A DNA stretch of 64,000 bases from Oxytricha trifallax (Eukaryota > Ciliophora > Spirotrichea > Sporadotrichida > Oxytrichidae). Made by a program: the position numbers and the translations under genes. Positions 1-12,304 of the stretch are shown here, one piece after another. The notes under the pieces are model-generated. The model did not search any database. It was not told the DNA's origin and saw only the letters and a program-made list of their open reading frames with translations. The stretch spans positions 1 through 64,000 of the forward strand of contig ARYC01001315.1 of NCBI GenBank assembly GCA_000711775.1, in the 5' to 3' direction. The stretch's first letter is position 1; each line of letters begins with the position of its first letter.

Positions 1-239
1 ACAATGGGTTAAATAGCTACAAGTGAAGCGAAAGTATTCTTCAGATTGGCTAGGAGTGTCTCTTTAATAGTATGTCTTTGAAACTTAATCAAAATGTTGT
101 AGATCAGAAGAAATTCCGCCTTAGCACCTTACTCAACAAGACAGTTTAAGCGTGCTACCCTAAAAAGAGAATGCGATACCACCTCATTGGATAGCATCTA
201 ATTGCTAAAAGTAATTAAACTATAGTACAGCCAGTAATT

Positions 240-545
240 GGCATGCGTAAAGGAGTTTAAGGAAATATGATATAGGCTCTTTTGGGAAATCTTGATGCTC
301 GATTATCTCTGGTCCCCCAGTAGATGTCTGAGTCGGACAGACATTCCACCGTCGTGAGATATCTCAAGCAGCTTCGACTGGTGCCCATGGTTAGCCGGCA
401 CAATACCGTTTATCCCATTTTGATTGCAAAACCGAATGTCACAACATGTTTTCATGAACAAAACGGAGAGTGTGCATAAGATCAGATTTGAGTCTAATTT
501 AAGCTTTGATTCCCCAAAAAGGTCCTTACAACAACGACAGTCTTC
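240..545 (-). pseudogene. YHYH-domain-like gene fragment (copy 1)
   Basis: Read on the minus strand, this stretch resembles the N-terminal half of the YHYH-like genes at 28.0 and 31.4 kb: the motif SDSDIYWGTRDNRAS matches SDSDIYSRGRDI of the 28-kb copy. About 20 bases of the block around 342-363 recur exactly at 7.9 kb. The reading frame slips at least once between the upstream part (ending ISHDGG) and SDSDIY, so it is broken or a fragment. Sequence further left may continue the gene toward its C terminus, but I could not follow it. The YHYH family is of unknown biochemical function; the assignment rests on paralogue similarity inside this window. Confidence 0.45.
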
Positions 546-719
546 CAAATCTACAAAATAAAAGATTCAGAGATCAGAAGAGCAAGGAGAATGTCTAGAA
601 TAAGACATGCCACAGACTTGGGCTTCCCACTCGGCGCTAAATATGACATTGAAAGAAACCAATGTCATAAAGCTCACAATGTGAATGTATACAACACGTA
701 CTAAGCTTACTGATTAAAG

Positions 720-2560
720 ACAAAGAGAACGCACTTTGGCATCATGAGAAAGAAAAGATCAGTATAAATAAGGCGAAAAGGAATACATTGGAATACCATG
801 AGTTATAATATTCAGTTGATGAGATAGAGAACATAAAGCAAGGATAATAATAAAATTATAATGCTTCAATCAGATTAATGAGCTAAGCAATATATCACAA
901 ATTATTTAAATAAAACATTAAATTTCATATTTTAATATTTCACATCACTTAAGTAAATAAATTTTCATTTTTTATCATCAAATTTTTACAATAATTTTAA
1001 GTTTCGTATTATTAATTAAGATTAATCATATTACTCGTAATTATTCTATTAAAATAATTGATGAATGCTTAATTATTTTTATATTAAAATTATTTGTCAA
1101 GGGAATATGATTACTTAGATTTTTAAAGTATGATTATGTGTTTCATGCCAATTAGTTAAAATTATCTGTTTCAGTTTTGATTGATCTTATTTGTATTATA
1201 GAACTATCTTAAAGTTTAATTTAATGTATATCTTCATTAAAATGGTATTTTTTTGATAATAGTTTACTTTTATCAAATTGTTTCATATTGCTTTGGTATG
1301 ATGTGCTCTAATATGTCCCAAATTGTCAAAACCATATAATATTATTGAGCTCTGTTCCTCGGTTTAATGAAAATCTATTGTTTTAGCTGAGTGTTACGTA
1401 GATATCCAAAGTTCTACAATAGAGTTTTTAATCAAAATCTGGATACTATTGATTATTTATTACCTATGGTAACAGTCAAGTGGTCAACTATTATTTCGTT
1501 AATAAATTCTTAGTTATTGACAGTGTTTAATCTCAACCAAGTTTAGTCTTGAAATATTTCGATACTTGAAAGTTCTACTATTAATATAACAGAAATACTT
1601 TTTGGGGTTATTTAAAAAATGAGGGATTATATAATATATTATATAATTGGCTATAATTGGATAGATTGGGCATTATTCTTACATCTTAGTAAGAAAAGCA
1701 AATGCAATTGATTATTTTAATAAATTTGGATTAAACTTAGTTCTTATGACTGTAAACATATTATTTTTATTCCTTGAGTATTTAATGATTTAATAAGATG
1801 ACTCAACTATTCTTCTTGAATATAATATAAAGATATTGTTTTAAATAATTAATTAAAATGTGGTCTAAATATGTAAATGTAATGAATTATTATGATAATT
1901 TTAGAAAAACTTTTCTTATGTTTTTTTGCTATTTTTTATCAAATTTTACTAATAACATAATATTACTATTATCACTTTTCTTTAGAGTAAATTTTATTTC
2001 AGTTAAAAGCTAAATATCTTTTATACATGTTATGGCATTCTATATCATGTTATAGTAGAATCTTATTGCATAACTAAAAATGATGCAAATCATAATAATT
2101 ATAAGATTTTAATATTATGCAATTAAATGAATTTTTTGTAATTCTACAAACAAACTGCTGTATATAATACGATTATCAACTAAATGCTGCACAAAATGTG
2201 AATACATGACATAAATATTATGTGAATTTATACTTAAACTTTATCACAAGCACTTCAATTCTGGCATGTTCATCAGTAATTATATATTATATATTAGTAT
2301 TTTTTAATATATAAATGAAACAGTTTGCTTATAATTCATATAAATTATCTTTATTGACCTCTACACTGCTTTATTAAGCAAGAATACAAGGTGTGTTGAT
2401 TTAATAACAGATAACTACTAAATTTACTTGCATTTCAAATTGAAAGTCATAATAAGCTTCATAAAGATAATGCTTTCATCAGAAACTAAATAGGTAGTGT
2501 TAATAAGTATAGATTATTTATATTATAATTTTAGATGAAACAAGTTAATGAGTAATTTGA
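720..2560. other. AT-rich filler, no gene seen
   Basis: About 80% AT with stops in all frames even under the ciliate code. I see no domain, long repeat or RNA. It behaves like intergenic or IES germline DNA. Confidence 0.5.
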
Positions 2561-2579
2561 ACTGCGTTGATTCGTTAGA

Positions 2580-2846
2580 ATGGATTCAAATAAGCTTAAC
2601 TTAGAGATAGTGGAGATAAGCTGCCTAAAATATAACAGTGGAATATTAACATTTACGGTTTTGTAGCAGTTACTCTTGCCAGGTAGAGACTCCTATCATT
2701 ATTGCACTTACAAAGGATTATAAAGTGAGATGGTTATTCTCAAACAAAAATTATGATAAATTGTTATTTGTCTAAGATAGAGGAGCGATATTTCTGTCTA
2801 AAGTTCATTAAGAAGTTTCATAAGTGTAACATGAAACTTCTTTTTT
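2580..2846 (+). CDS. Possible small coding island ending in a hairpin
   Basis: With TAA/TAG as Gln, an ATG at 2580 opens about 60 codons (starts MDSNKLNLEIVEISC), closed by TGA near 2760. A second frame (PIIIALTKDYKVRWLFSNKN) overlaps its end and runs on, which could be a frame slip. Base composition is less AT-rich than the flanks. Directly downstream, 2809-2843 holds a 12-bp perfect inverted repeat (AAGAAGTTTCAT, 9-base loop, ATGAAACTTCTT) followed by a T run. No protein family is recognised; it could be one macronuclear-destined segment of a larger gene. Confidence 0.3.
2809..2843. repeat. 12-bp stem hairpin
   Basis: AAGAAGTTTCAT and its exact reverse complement are separated by nine bases and followed by TTTTTT. 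It resembles a bacterial terminator in shape, but in this ciliate context the role is unknown. Confidence 0.6.
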
Positions 2847-2849
2847 ACT

Positions 2850-3660
2850 TTTTAATAATCATATTTATAATTGTTATAAAAGTATATTTGGACATAAAAT
2901 AAAATAATCTTATAAGTTTTCCATTTTAAACACAAATTAAATATATATAAATAAATAATTAGCAATAATTAATATTTATGAATAATAATAGCCCAGACAA
3001 AGAGGTAAGTTGCTTTAGATAAAACTAATCTAAACCATTTTTAATGAATTATCAGCGGGAAGTTGATTACTAGATTAATTAAAATGATACTGAGGGGATA
3101 TTCGGTAGAGATAACTGCTAAAGAATCAAAGTAATTTGAAACATTTACTGAAAAATTACTCAATTAATATCCAAATCAATTCATTATTGAAAGAATTAGT
3201 TAACAAAATAGACTTATATATATTTATATGTACTAGGTATAAAGATAATTATTTTGGGTGTGATTTGTTGAAATTTCCTAATATTAAAGTTTATATAAAA
3301 TATAAAGGAAACGTATTTAGCTTTAAAAAATGCAGTTACTTTTAGATAGATTCAGTAATTTAGTTGTTATATTATAACGTAAAAATTAAACCCATATCAT
3401 AATAATTTATAAACACTAAAACCTTATAAGATAAAATAAATAAAGATTAAGAGTGATTAATTGATTTAATTAAATATTTGAAATAATAAACATAATAAAA
3501 CTAATTTAAATATACTAATAAATAGTGATGACATTGATATCTTTGGTAATCAAAGATATATTAAGTAAAAGAGTTTAAAATTGAGGGTAAATGAAAAATA
3601 AATACACAAATAAAACCCAATAGGCAAATATAAATAAGAGAGATAATGTATTTATTTAAG
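2850..3660. other. AT-rich filler, no supported gene
   Basis: Around 80% AT. An open stretch of about 70 codons near 3136-3345 is low-complexity (Lys, Asn, Ile) and starts at TTG, so I do not call it a gene. Confidence 0.4.
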
Positions 3661-4039
3661 AGCATCATTACGAAATAAGACAACTTAATTGGCAAATTCA
3701 ACAGGTTTTGCAGGATGCTTAAGAGTGAAAGTATAGATATTATTAGCGAAAGAATGCACTGTAATTTCTACCTTTAGGTAAGACTACCCTTCTTGTCTGC
3801 AAGCCCTTGTGAGATTCATTGCAATGCTTTCCTTCCCTTTGTTTGCATGGCACATTCAGTTTAGGGTCTCTGATCTCATTGTGGCTCTTCAACACATACC
3901 ATATTCTTCACTTAAGCATTTCGATGTCAGAATGTTGACGGATATTTAGCTTCTCAAAAAAGGATTCTTAAAGAATAAGCTTATAGGGACTCAATTGTTT
4001 TCTCAGTAGTAAGGTATAGTAAAGCTTCAGCATCTATTT

Positions 4040-4995
4040 CCATAGGCCTATTTGTTCTATTGCCTACAGCAGGAATTTAATTTCCTTTTAAGAATATGAT
4101 CAAAATCCATACTTGGGAAATCAGGCATTTTTAAACTTTCAGTTTGCAAACGAAATAAGGGGCGAACTTTCGAATGGGAGACTGTCAGTGGTACCAAACG
4201 ATTCTCCATGCAAAGACACTGGGAGATGGAATCTCCGACTAATACATCTATCCCAGGGGCCGCGATAATCGAAGATCTTTATTTCCTTGCCTAACCTATG
4301 TCGATTTGTCAGATGCCATTAGCACATTTCCTCATCTTTGTCTGAAATTACTCTCTATTCTAGCAACCAAGTTAACGATTTACTTTATGCCGCTGGCTCT
4401 TTCCTTCTAATGACAAATTCTCTTTCTCCATGCTTGCATAGTAGTTTCCTTGAAGGATTCCTGTTAGTGTGACTAGAAATTCGACGATGATTTGCCACTT
4501 TCCATTAGAGAGATTAGGGATTCCTGAATCTCTCTCATGCCAGCTCTTTTACAATTTGTATTTTAAATTAATGGGGTTCCCATCTACTCTCATGCTTCTG
4601 TCTCTTATATGACTTCTCACCTATTAAACCAGGCTCTAGCTCCAAAAGAGTTGAATTTAAATAAGGCTTTGATGTTTTCAAGATATCTGGATTCTATCAT
4701 TGTTACTCCTCATCTCCGTGCTATTTAGCTTGCAGTTTCTGCTCAAACGCTACTACTGATACATTATTCACCTTAAAATGTATAATTTCTCTGGGGACTG
4801 CCTGAATAATGCTAACTTGAACCATTCAACTGCCGAAAGAGTCTCAAATGTTGTTAATCTGTCAAGAGATATTCACCTTATCGTTAGGTTCTACAAAGCC
4901 ACTGATGCTCTATGGCAGCCTTGTAATGATGAAGCATGTAATAAAGTTACTGTTTAAGCCAACTATGACTATGACTCCAACCTCCTCTTGCCATT
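4040..4995 (+). pseudogene. YHYH-domain-like gene (copy 2), decayed
   Basis: Plus-strand segments line up in order with the better-preserved copy at 28 kb: DTGRWNLRL near 4210-4240 (paralogue LRKWSLRL), INGVPIYS near 4570 (paralogue TNGVPIQS), SSSKRVEF near 4640 (SDAKRVEV), FYHCYSSSPC near 4700 (FYHYYSFSPC) and FYKATDALWQPC near 4900 (LYKATGALWLPC). These are the family's conserved core: a predicted ligand-binding strand region, a Cys-containing Tyr/His-rich stretch, and the W-PCDVD-CNG tail. The segments are in different frames with TGA stops between them, so this copy is not translatable as it stands. Similar-looking sequence may extend upstream to about 3670. Function of the family is not known. 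Confidence 0.6.
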
Positions 4996-5584
4996 AACTT
5001 CTGATTGTTGGGGACACTGTTACTGGTAATGAATTATTATAGATCACATTAAATTTGGTAGCTTTTTATTTTTTTGATTAAGGTCCGATATATAAATATA
5101 TTTGTATATAATAAGTACTCCTGTTAATAATTAGAAAGCTACGAAATAATTAATAATAACAAAAATACAATAATTAATTTGAATTTAAATTTAAATTAAC
5201 AACTTCTATATCTCTAATAATTTTACTCTTTTATTATTAACTTATAAGTGAGAATATCTTATGAATTCTATTTATTGATAATTGTATAAAGCTGTTGGTG
5301 GCGATATATTTGTATGTTATTTCACTAACTTTACTATAAATTTTGACTTTCACTTATCTCTTTGTTTCTCACAAGATTAACTCCTCTTTATCATAATATT
5401 TATGCATACTCAAGAGAAAGTCTGTAATACTCATTATTTTCACTCAAGTACCATCTTATTATAGTAAACGATTTGATAATTTTATTTTTATTGCATGCTT
5501 TTAAGGCTCTTAAGCTCACTAATTTCTATTTTAATTCTAAGTTTGTAAGAGAAATCTCATATTTCCAGTATCTTCTATATCATG

Positions 5585-5900
5585 AACAAAAGTGGTTGAT
5601 GCTGTCTTATTCATCAACTTCGAGGATAATCTAAGCTAAGTTTTCATTATAACTTCCCAAGGATTTACTCAGCTTGATGTGTCTTAAATTACTTGTGTGT
5701 GATTAGTTGAAGGATGTGCCACTCTAAATGAAGTAATTGAGGATTTTAAGTTGATTGTGGAGAGGAATTTCAATGAATTCCAAGTTGTCAATTAATAAAA
5801 AGACTATGTTAGCTTATAAGATGCATGCTTGGCTATTCCTATTTATGAGTTCCTCAACTAGGTAATTGCAAAATCTTTTGATGTGCTTAAACTATTAATA
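5585..5900 (+). CDS. Unidentified coding island
   Basis: Under the ciliate code the plus strand reads KVVDAVLFINFEDNL... from about 5587 and, after one slip at a TGTGTGTG run near 5697, continues LVEGCATLNEVIEDFKLIVE through several TAA/TAG codons. Residue composition is balanced (hydrophobic and charged alternation) unlike the flanking AT filler. No start codon or family is recognised, so it is probably an internal segment of a gene. The slip at a dinucleotide run could be a mutation or a sequencing indel. Confidence 0.45.
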
Positions 5901-6069
5901 TATTAAACAAATTTAAATATTTTAATTTAAACTTTTCAGGTAATTACTAGATAAATATATTAAATTTGTAGAATATTTAGTTAAAATGAGAAATAGAGTG
6001 TTAATTAAAGTTATATAAAGATTATTACAGAATTGAAGAATCGAAGTTGATAAATTGTGGTGATTACTC

Positions 6070-6840
6070 AACCTAACATTGTTTAGGATGTGAATTCCAT
6101 TTGTATAAGGAAATATATGTTTACCAAATTAAGCTTTAATTCTTAAATTTTACTCGAGGTAATTTCATACATACATTTTATACATAATGGAGAATCAAAT
6201 GTATTGATAGTTGTAGATCTTTGAGAAACAGTACTTTTAATACAATACATAGGCATAAACCAATACATTATTAGCATCTTAATCATCTTCCCGATTAGAT
6301 TCTGATTCATACTTAACATTGTAATTCTTTTGTAGGTATTTAAACCACCAATTTCTTTATCAGTTAGAAAATGCAATAATACAGCAAATAATTAAATAGA
6401 TTTAAACTATTGTAGATTTAAATCCTCCATAAATTTTTTGTTTAATGGTGAGGGAATATATTTTCTCTCATATTACTATTAAAGTGATAGAAATAATGTT
6501 TGTAATTAGATAAAGTAGTTACTGTTATTTTCAAGACAAAGTGTTATTTAATAAAAGAGTATTTATTTTTTTCATAAGAGAGATCTTAAAATAAAATATG
6601 CAAAAGAGCAATTACTATAAAGACATTGAATTTAATCACTTTGCTTAAAAACAACAGTTTAAATTTGAAATATTTATAATAAATAGAAGTTTATTTATGT
6701 TAAATAATTTAGTACAAAAATTCTAATGGATACTGCTAAACATCAGCCTACATAAAACATCTTATTAATACATTCAACAGTTATTGCTAATGATATCAAA
6801 GTGGTAAATTCTTTATAACAATGAGAAGTTAGACACCTAG
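6070..6840. other. AT-rich stretch, weak minus-strand ORF only
   Basis: A 77-codon minus-strand frame at 6143-6376 (MHFLTDKEIGGLN...) is open even with the standard code, but it has no recognisable domain and no paralogue in the window. The rest is AT-rich filler. Confidence 0.3.
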
Positions 6841-7139
6841 CAAGTCACAGAGCACATATTGAAGAATGTAGTGTCATCACTACACTACTCGTGATACTAA
6901 CTTTATCACAGAGAGCAATATCTCAAGTGTATAAAATGATATATGAGATTTTGCCTAAACTAATAGCACTTTGCTCGTCTCTATAAGTCCATATAGTTAC
7001 AGAAAATCTTTAAGTTGTCTGTAGTAAATTATTTTGTGTTTTAAGTTGACATTGAAGCGTTAGGTATTCGAAGTCTATCATGCAATCAATATCATTTTAT
7101 AAAAATTAATGATTATAGCCAAATGATCAAAGATGGGAG

Positions 7140-7262
7140 AATTGATAGATGCCATCGTACTCCAAATTGCTTGTGATTTACCCATCCACAATTCCAACCA
7201 GCTTAACATCTGGCCTCATTGAGTGAAAAAACTAAATGATGACTTGAAATTGACAGTTTGAA
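7140..7262 (-). CDS. Short unidentified coding segment
   Basis: The minus strand reads SMRPDVKLVGIVDGQITSN and on to a TGA, with one TAA read as Gln. Composition is protein-like but the segment is only about 35 codons. It may be one macronuclear-destined segment. No family is recognised. Confidence 0.3.
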
Positions 7263-7699
7263 TGTAGAACAGATTTAGAGAAATGTGAAATAATCATTAG
7301 TAAATAATAGGGGCTCTTAGGAATCAGTCAAATAAGTAAATTATCATGAATTAAATTATGCTTAAATGTTTAAAAATTTATATGCAAACATATTTGAATA
7401 TTTTTATAAATATTTTTTAGAAATTAATTTGATTTTTCTCATTGTATTATATACTTTTAAGCAAAGAATAAAAAGCTATATATTTTACTAATTGGCCCAA
7501 AGCAAATTAAACAATAAAATTAATCAACCAAATTTCTAAAAATAAATTATTAAAATTTACAAATAATTATATTTTAACTTTCAATATATTTAAATATATT
7601 TAAGCATTATTTTATTCATTATTGTGAAATATTTTTATTAAATCTTAAAGTTTTCATATAGAGAGTTATAAACTTCCATCAAAAATCTTATTAAACCAA

Positions 7700-7991
7700 T
7701 AGAAATCTACCTGGACACTTTCGCTCGCTATGTCATGACGATATTTGGATTACACTCAGAGGAAGCGATATTTGTAGTAGAAGAAAACAACTTCTTGTAA
7801 GGAATGCTTCTACTATAGTTCAAGATAATACAAAAAGACATGAAAAATAGACCTAAAAAATTGCATGGAGTGACCTGAGAAACGAAGATGTTCGCATATC
7901 TAGTCTCCTGTAACATATGTCTAAGCCTGACATTCCACCGTCGTGAGATAGTGTATGCTGTGAGCGCTGCGTACTTGAAATAGAGTTTCAA
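7700..7991 (-). pseudogene. YHYH-domain-like gene fragment (copy 3)
   Basis: The minus strand at 7930-7955 shares more than 20 identical bases with 340-365 (the block encoding YLTTVEC or, in another frame, ISHDGG). Downstream, a conserved-looking but frame-broken region follows. It is shorter than the copies at 17.7, 28.0 and 31.4 kb and lacks the W-PC core. Best read as a truncated paralogue; confidence is limited because only the shared block anchors it. Confidence 0.4.
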
Positions 7992-8103
7992 TCACATTTA
8001 TCCTTACAATCGTTTGCAAACTGTTATTTCGGGTAAATAAGAAAAAATAGACTGTATTTTTGAATAATCCATAATATAAAAATACTAATAGTTATATACA
8101 CAT

Positions 8104-8348
8104 GATTTGTGATGGTGGAGCTATAGTCTTTAACCATGGGAGAATCTTTTAAAGATGAATATTGCTAATTGCCTTGAAGTGATGTGTAAGAAACATGCTA
8201 CACGTTAACATCCTTCTTATCAAAGAATACTTGCAAGGTACATTGATCAGAATAATCCGTGGCTTTTGTCTAATGAAACAAAATATCCATACTTATCTCT
8301 AACAAAGAGTTGCTAAATGTTTGGCTTGACATCTTTTGTAATTGAATG
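8104..8348 (+). CDS. Unidentified coding island
   Basis: ATG at 8104 gives MICDGGAIVFNHGRIF; after one slip near 8148, the next frame reads LLKMNIANCLEVMCKKHATR and continues about 60 codons to a TGA near 8347. TAA codons inside are read as Gln. Cys and His residues are present but do not form a canonical finger. No family is recognised, and nothing around it suggests a role. Confidence 0.4.
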
Positions 8349-8499
8349 AGTAGGATAATCTAGTCTTATACATCCTTTTATCTGATCATTTACAAATTAA
8401 TTACCATTATCATGAATGAGTACATATATTATGGAATAAGGGAGTCTATTATCATTGACAAGAAGGCAATTCATACTTTATGGGTCTCACCCATCTAAA

Positions 8500-9210
8500 T
8501 ATTTACAATATAAATATCAATATTATAAGCTAAAATAAATTAGAAAAATAACTAAACAATAACTAATCGCGTATACATAACAGAGACTATTCAAATAAAT
8601 TTCTTAGCTTATTTTATTTCCCAGAATTTTATTTTTACAATATTTTATCTCATAATTACCTTAAAAATATTTGTAGTAATCCTAGAATCATTTTTATTTT
8701 TTTAACATGTGTTTAATCATAAAAAATTGCCACAAATTCATTTTTAATAGAATATGAATAAAATTGAATAGAGAAATAATAATGAATTACAATTAATGAT
8801 GTAAGATAAGATTAATTTAATTTAGTTTAGTTTAATATATAGGTAGCAGTAGTAGTAGTAAAATACTTTAGGTAAATTAAATAAATGCAGATTAGATCAC
8901 ATTTCTTAAAATACCAACAAGTATAAATGTAGATAATCAGAGAACTAAGACCCTAATTCTCTGATTTCTCATACTTTTATACTCCTCGTGTTTTCCCAAA
9001 TTGGATATTTAATCTATTGTCATTTTCAATCGAATAAACTCTCATCAAAATCATTTCCTCTCTTTTTGACTTAAGTCAACCTAAATAGCTTCTTAATTGT
9101 TTAGTAGTACTGATGATACTCTAGCTTTCTTATCCTTTGGTCTAACCATATCATATTAGCCTTGATTGCTATCTATTTGTGACTTTCTATGTCTAGTAAT
9201 CTATTTTCCA
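8500..9210. other. AT-rich region, possible LINE 3' flank
   Basis: No gene seen. 8935-9210 is less AT-rich and lies directly downstream (minus orientation) of the LINE at 9.2-12.3 kb, so it may include that element's 3' untranslated part. A short AGTAGT run occurs at 8848-8861. Confidence 0.35.
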
Positions 9211-9289
9211 TCATTGTCTTAGAGAATCTTGTCGGGTCCCCTGCATGATTTATTACGTTGCAAACTTTCATGTGATTTTAAACTACAAG

Positions 9290-11948
9290 GACCTTGTGGA
9301 CCCTGCAGTAATGTCTCATGCAATAGTTGATAATTGTTTTCCCTTGGCTTACTGCCATCAAAATATCCATAACATTTTTTGTTAAATATATGTTTCTTCT
9401 TTTTTGAAGTTCCACTCTCTTTTCAAATATTTAATCGTTTGTTCTTTTTGGTTTAAGAAACTAATCGATGTTCAGTTTTATTTTCTTTAAGTTCTTCTGA
9501 ACTAGGTCCCTTATTATTTCGCAAGTGTTAGTTTCTTTTAGTTAAATTAAGATTCTTAATATTTTGTTTGAAATGTCCCTTGGTGTTTTGAATGCAATTC
9601 TCTTTAGTTGCAGCTCCATTTTCTCAATTTCCTCGATTTTCATGAATTTGGTTGCCACTAAAGATGTATACTTCTAAATTATTAAGGATCTGATTTGCGC
9701 AATCATTATTGTGTCACTAACCGTTCTATTACTTGAGTAAGATAATCTCTGATAGAATTCTGTCTTCCTTTTAATCTCACTCCAGGTATTTTTCAGCAAT
9801 GTTTGTGAGTTTAAGCAAATGGTTAATCCAAAGTACTTCGTCTCTTGCACTTTCTTAATGCCCTCTATTTTAAATTCTTTTTCGAAGGCTCTGGAGTCGC
9901 TTAGAAAGACTGTCTTTTTTGTGTTAATTTTAAGATTGTTTGATTTTTGAATCTCTCTAAAGCAATCAATAACCCTTTTGAATTGTTGCGGGTCTTTTAC
10001 ATTCACTAAGATATCATCTGCAAATGCTATTAGTTATCCTTGCTTGATTAGAGATTTCAACTCTTGTTGTGAGTACAGAGCGTCTTGTAAGTAGATTTTG
10101 ATTAGCATAGGTGATAGTCTACTTCCTTACACACTTCTTTGTTGAGTTATAATTTTCTACCTTTCAAATCTTATTTTGGTTCCTTCGTAAAGCCTTCCAA
10201 TAATTTAGGCAAATTCCAAGTCTTTCTGACTGACCATTCACTCTCTTAGAATTTGTTATAACTTGTCCTTCCAGACAAAGACATATGCCTTTTAAAGATC
10301 TATCAAGAGGTACGCCTCTCTTTGCTTGCTCTTCCTCCTTGATCATTTTATATGATCTAGCATTCTTATCAGATTAATGTGTGTACTTTTTGTTTTCTTT
10401 AAACCCATTCTGATAATTTCCAGTTTTTAGTAATTTCACTCTTTTCATCGTTTATTTGTTTATTATAACCTTTTCCTCTATTTTCTCGAGGTGAGAGTTG
10501 ATTACTATTGGTCTTTTATTTTTTACCTCCGGGGATCAATTATTTTGAACTTTGCTTAAAAGTATTAGTCTTCCATTTTGAATACATTCAGGTATCTTCT
10601 TTGTGTTAAGCCATTCTGCTATTTTATGCCTCACTTTCCTGCACATCATATCTGATTTGATCATCATTTTACCATCAAACCCATCTTGGCCTATCGCTTT
10701 GTTAGAGTTACACACTCCTTGATGCTTTTCATTACCTCTGCTTCGCTAAAAAATCTGTTACTCTCTTATTATTCTTTCATTATAACATCTTTTAAGTGTT
10801 GGATAATTCTTGAATAACTGGCTGTAATATCTTACCATTTACCTTTGCGTTTCTTCGCTTTGTTCAACTCTTACATCATTAATTATAATCCCCTTTATTG
10901 GCTATGATTATTTCTAACTTTTTGTAGCCTCTTTACCATGTCGAAAAAACCTTTTAAATCGTGTCTATCTAGGCACTGTTCCAAATGGCTTATTGCTTCC
11001 TTCCACTTTGCTTTGGTGTCATTGTAATTGTCATTGGATTTCTTTTTATTACTTTTTATCACCCATTCAGGTGGTCGTTGGTACCAATTCTTCCCTTTAG
11101 ACTGTCTTTCGATATTCTCCATTAAGCACTTTTGAATTAACTCGTACAAGTCTTTCAGGGTTAGTTCACTTCCTTCCTCTATAAACGTTTTCCAACATTA
11201 CTTAATAATATCTGTAATTCTGATCGTTTTTTCTTTATCAGTTAGCCTAAAATCATAATCTTAGTATTTAATTTTAAGTTTGGCATGTATCATTTTATTA
11301 TCAGTTTTATGTAATTAGCTAGTCTCCCAAATAATTGTTTCCACGTTTGAGAAAATTTAGTCTAACTGGTTCCCTCTTGAGTGAGTTACCACTCCCTCGG
11401 GAATAGACTCTCTCAGACCTTCCTTATTTAGTCTCTTCCCTAACTCTTTGATATGGAAATAAAAGTCTCCCATCACTATTATCCTCTGTTTCTTGCATTT
11501 TTATTTGAGAGACCTTATCATGAATATTAGTCTGTTCTATGGTTCCTTAACTTTATCATTTATGTAGGGGGGGGATATACGTTGTGATTATGTGGAGAGG
11601 GATATACGTTGTGATTATGTGGAGAGGGATATACGTTGTGATTATGTGGAGAGGGAATCCTTCCACGTTTAAAATCGTCCAAGTCACATATCATCTTAGC
11701 GTTTTTATTGTTTTCATTTCATGTCTTCTATTATTTAGTACTAGCACTCCTCCATTCCTTGCAAATTGAGTCTAGGCAATGTTCTTGTTGCTAATTCCTA
11801 TAAGTTTTTGAAGTCTAGTTTCCACTAATCATATGTAATCTGGTCTCTTGACCTCAATTTCTTTCATTATCTGGTCCTGCTTCAATTTGTAGTTTAATCC
11901 TATGACGTTCTAAAGGCAAATGTTGAATTCAATCGTCCTCGTATTCAT
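9290..11948 (-). pseudogene. LINE ORF2: AP endonuclease plus reverse transcriptase
   Basis: A start at 11948 (minus, MNTRTIEFN) leads into an endonuclease domain with NVIGLNYKLKQDQI, then RPDYIQLVETR (metal-binding Glu), MGDFYFH near 11455 (usual GDFN) and HSRGNQLDQIF. Next come a basic linker (KNWYQRPPEWV) and reverse transcriptase motifs: WLNTKKIP, RPIVINSHLEKIEEKV, KAYVFVWKDKL, QGSRLSPMLIKIYLQDAL and IAFADDILV near 10010-10030 (catalytic Asp pair). A C-terminal part containing INYCMRHYCRV follows. The enzyme would nick DNA and prime reverse transcription of its own RNA. The frame slips in several places (for example near 10365) and TGA occurs inside, so this copy is broken unless these are sequencing indels. 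A triplicated 9-codon repeat sits in the endonuclease domain. Confidence 0.85.
11574..11654. repeat. Tandem repeat, 3 identical copies of a 27-bp unit
   Basis: Units at 11574-11600, 11601-11627 and 11628-11654 are identical. 27 bp is nine codons, and on the minus strand the array reads PLHIITTYI three times in the frame of the LINE endonuclease, just before the PPYIND segment. Confidence 0.9.
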
Positions 11949-12074
11949 TATCTTTTGTCACTGATGACCTGCTCTCTCCTTTTTGATATTTGTTTTTCAG
12001 CGAATCTTTCATTTCTTCTCACCCATCCTTCAGCTTCTCTCACAGGTTGGTAGCATTCGAACTGTGGGCTATTG

Positions 12075-12290
12075 TCAATATTGACGGAAAATTAGTTTAT
12101 GTATTTTAAACCTGTTGTGATTTAACTAAACATTCTGATTTTGAAATGTTGAATTTTGTGAGTTTGAGTTTGAATATTCAAAGAATTTTTCTAATGTTTG
12201 TTGAGAATTCTTCTTCTCCTCTTTTCCTTGCTCATTCGTGTATACTAGTAATCTTTTTCTCCCATTGGTTGGCTGCTTGTCTGGCTCCAT
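12075..12290 (-). CDS. LINE ORF1-like small basic protein
   Basis: ATG at 12290 (minus) opens 71 codons starting MEPDKQPTNGRKRLLVYTNE and ending at TGA 12075-12077, with one TAG read as Gln. It is rich in Gln, Asn, Lys and Ser, hydrophilic, with no zinc knuckle seen. It lies 5' of the endonuclease/RT frame, as ORF1 does in many LINEs; an RNA-binding role would be inference. The LINE at 34.5 kb starts a comparable ORF (METNNNQQTEWRKL) in the same place. Confidence 0.5.
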
Positions 12291-12304
12291 TTTTACCTGC
12301 CTTT

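Larger units (their letters stand above)
9220..12300 (-). mobile_element. LINE-type (non-LTR) retrotransposon
   Basis: The minus strand carries, in order, a short basic ORF1, an apurinic-endonuclease-like domain, a reverse transcriptase and a Lys-rich C-terminal region, about 3.1 kb in all. This is the usual LINE order. Orientation is opposite to the second LINE at 34.5 kb, with which it shares ORF1 start style (ME....), the NQLDxIF endonuclease tail and the conserved W-x-x-(K/R)-P linker, so the two belong to one family at clear divergence. No target-site duplication or poly(A) tail was resolved. Germline-limited LINEs are known in Oxytricha. Confidence 0.85.

Noticed and set aside
2809..2843. 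Rho-independent terminator
   Set aside because: The shape fits, but the window is ciliate germline DNA; recorded only as a hairpin.
11584..11769. Plus-strand ORF MIMWRGIYVV...
   Set aside because: It is the antisense of the 27-bp tandem repeat inside the minus-strand LINE endonuclease.
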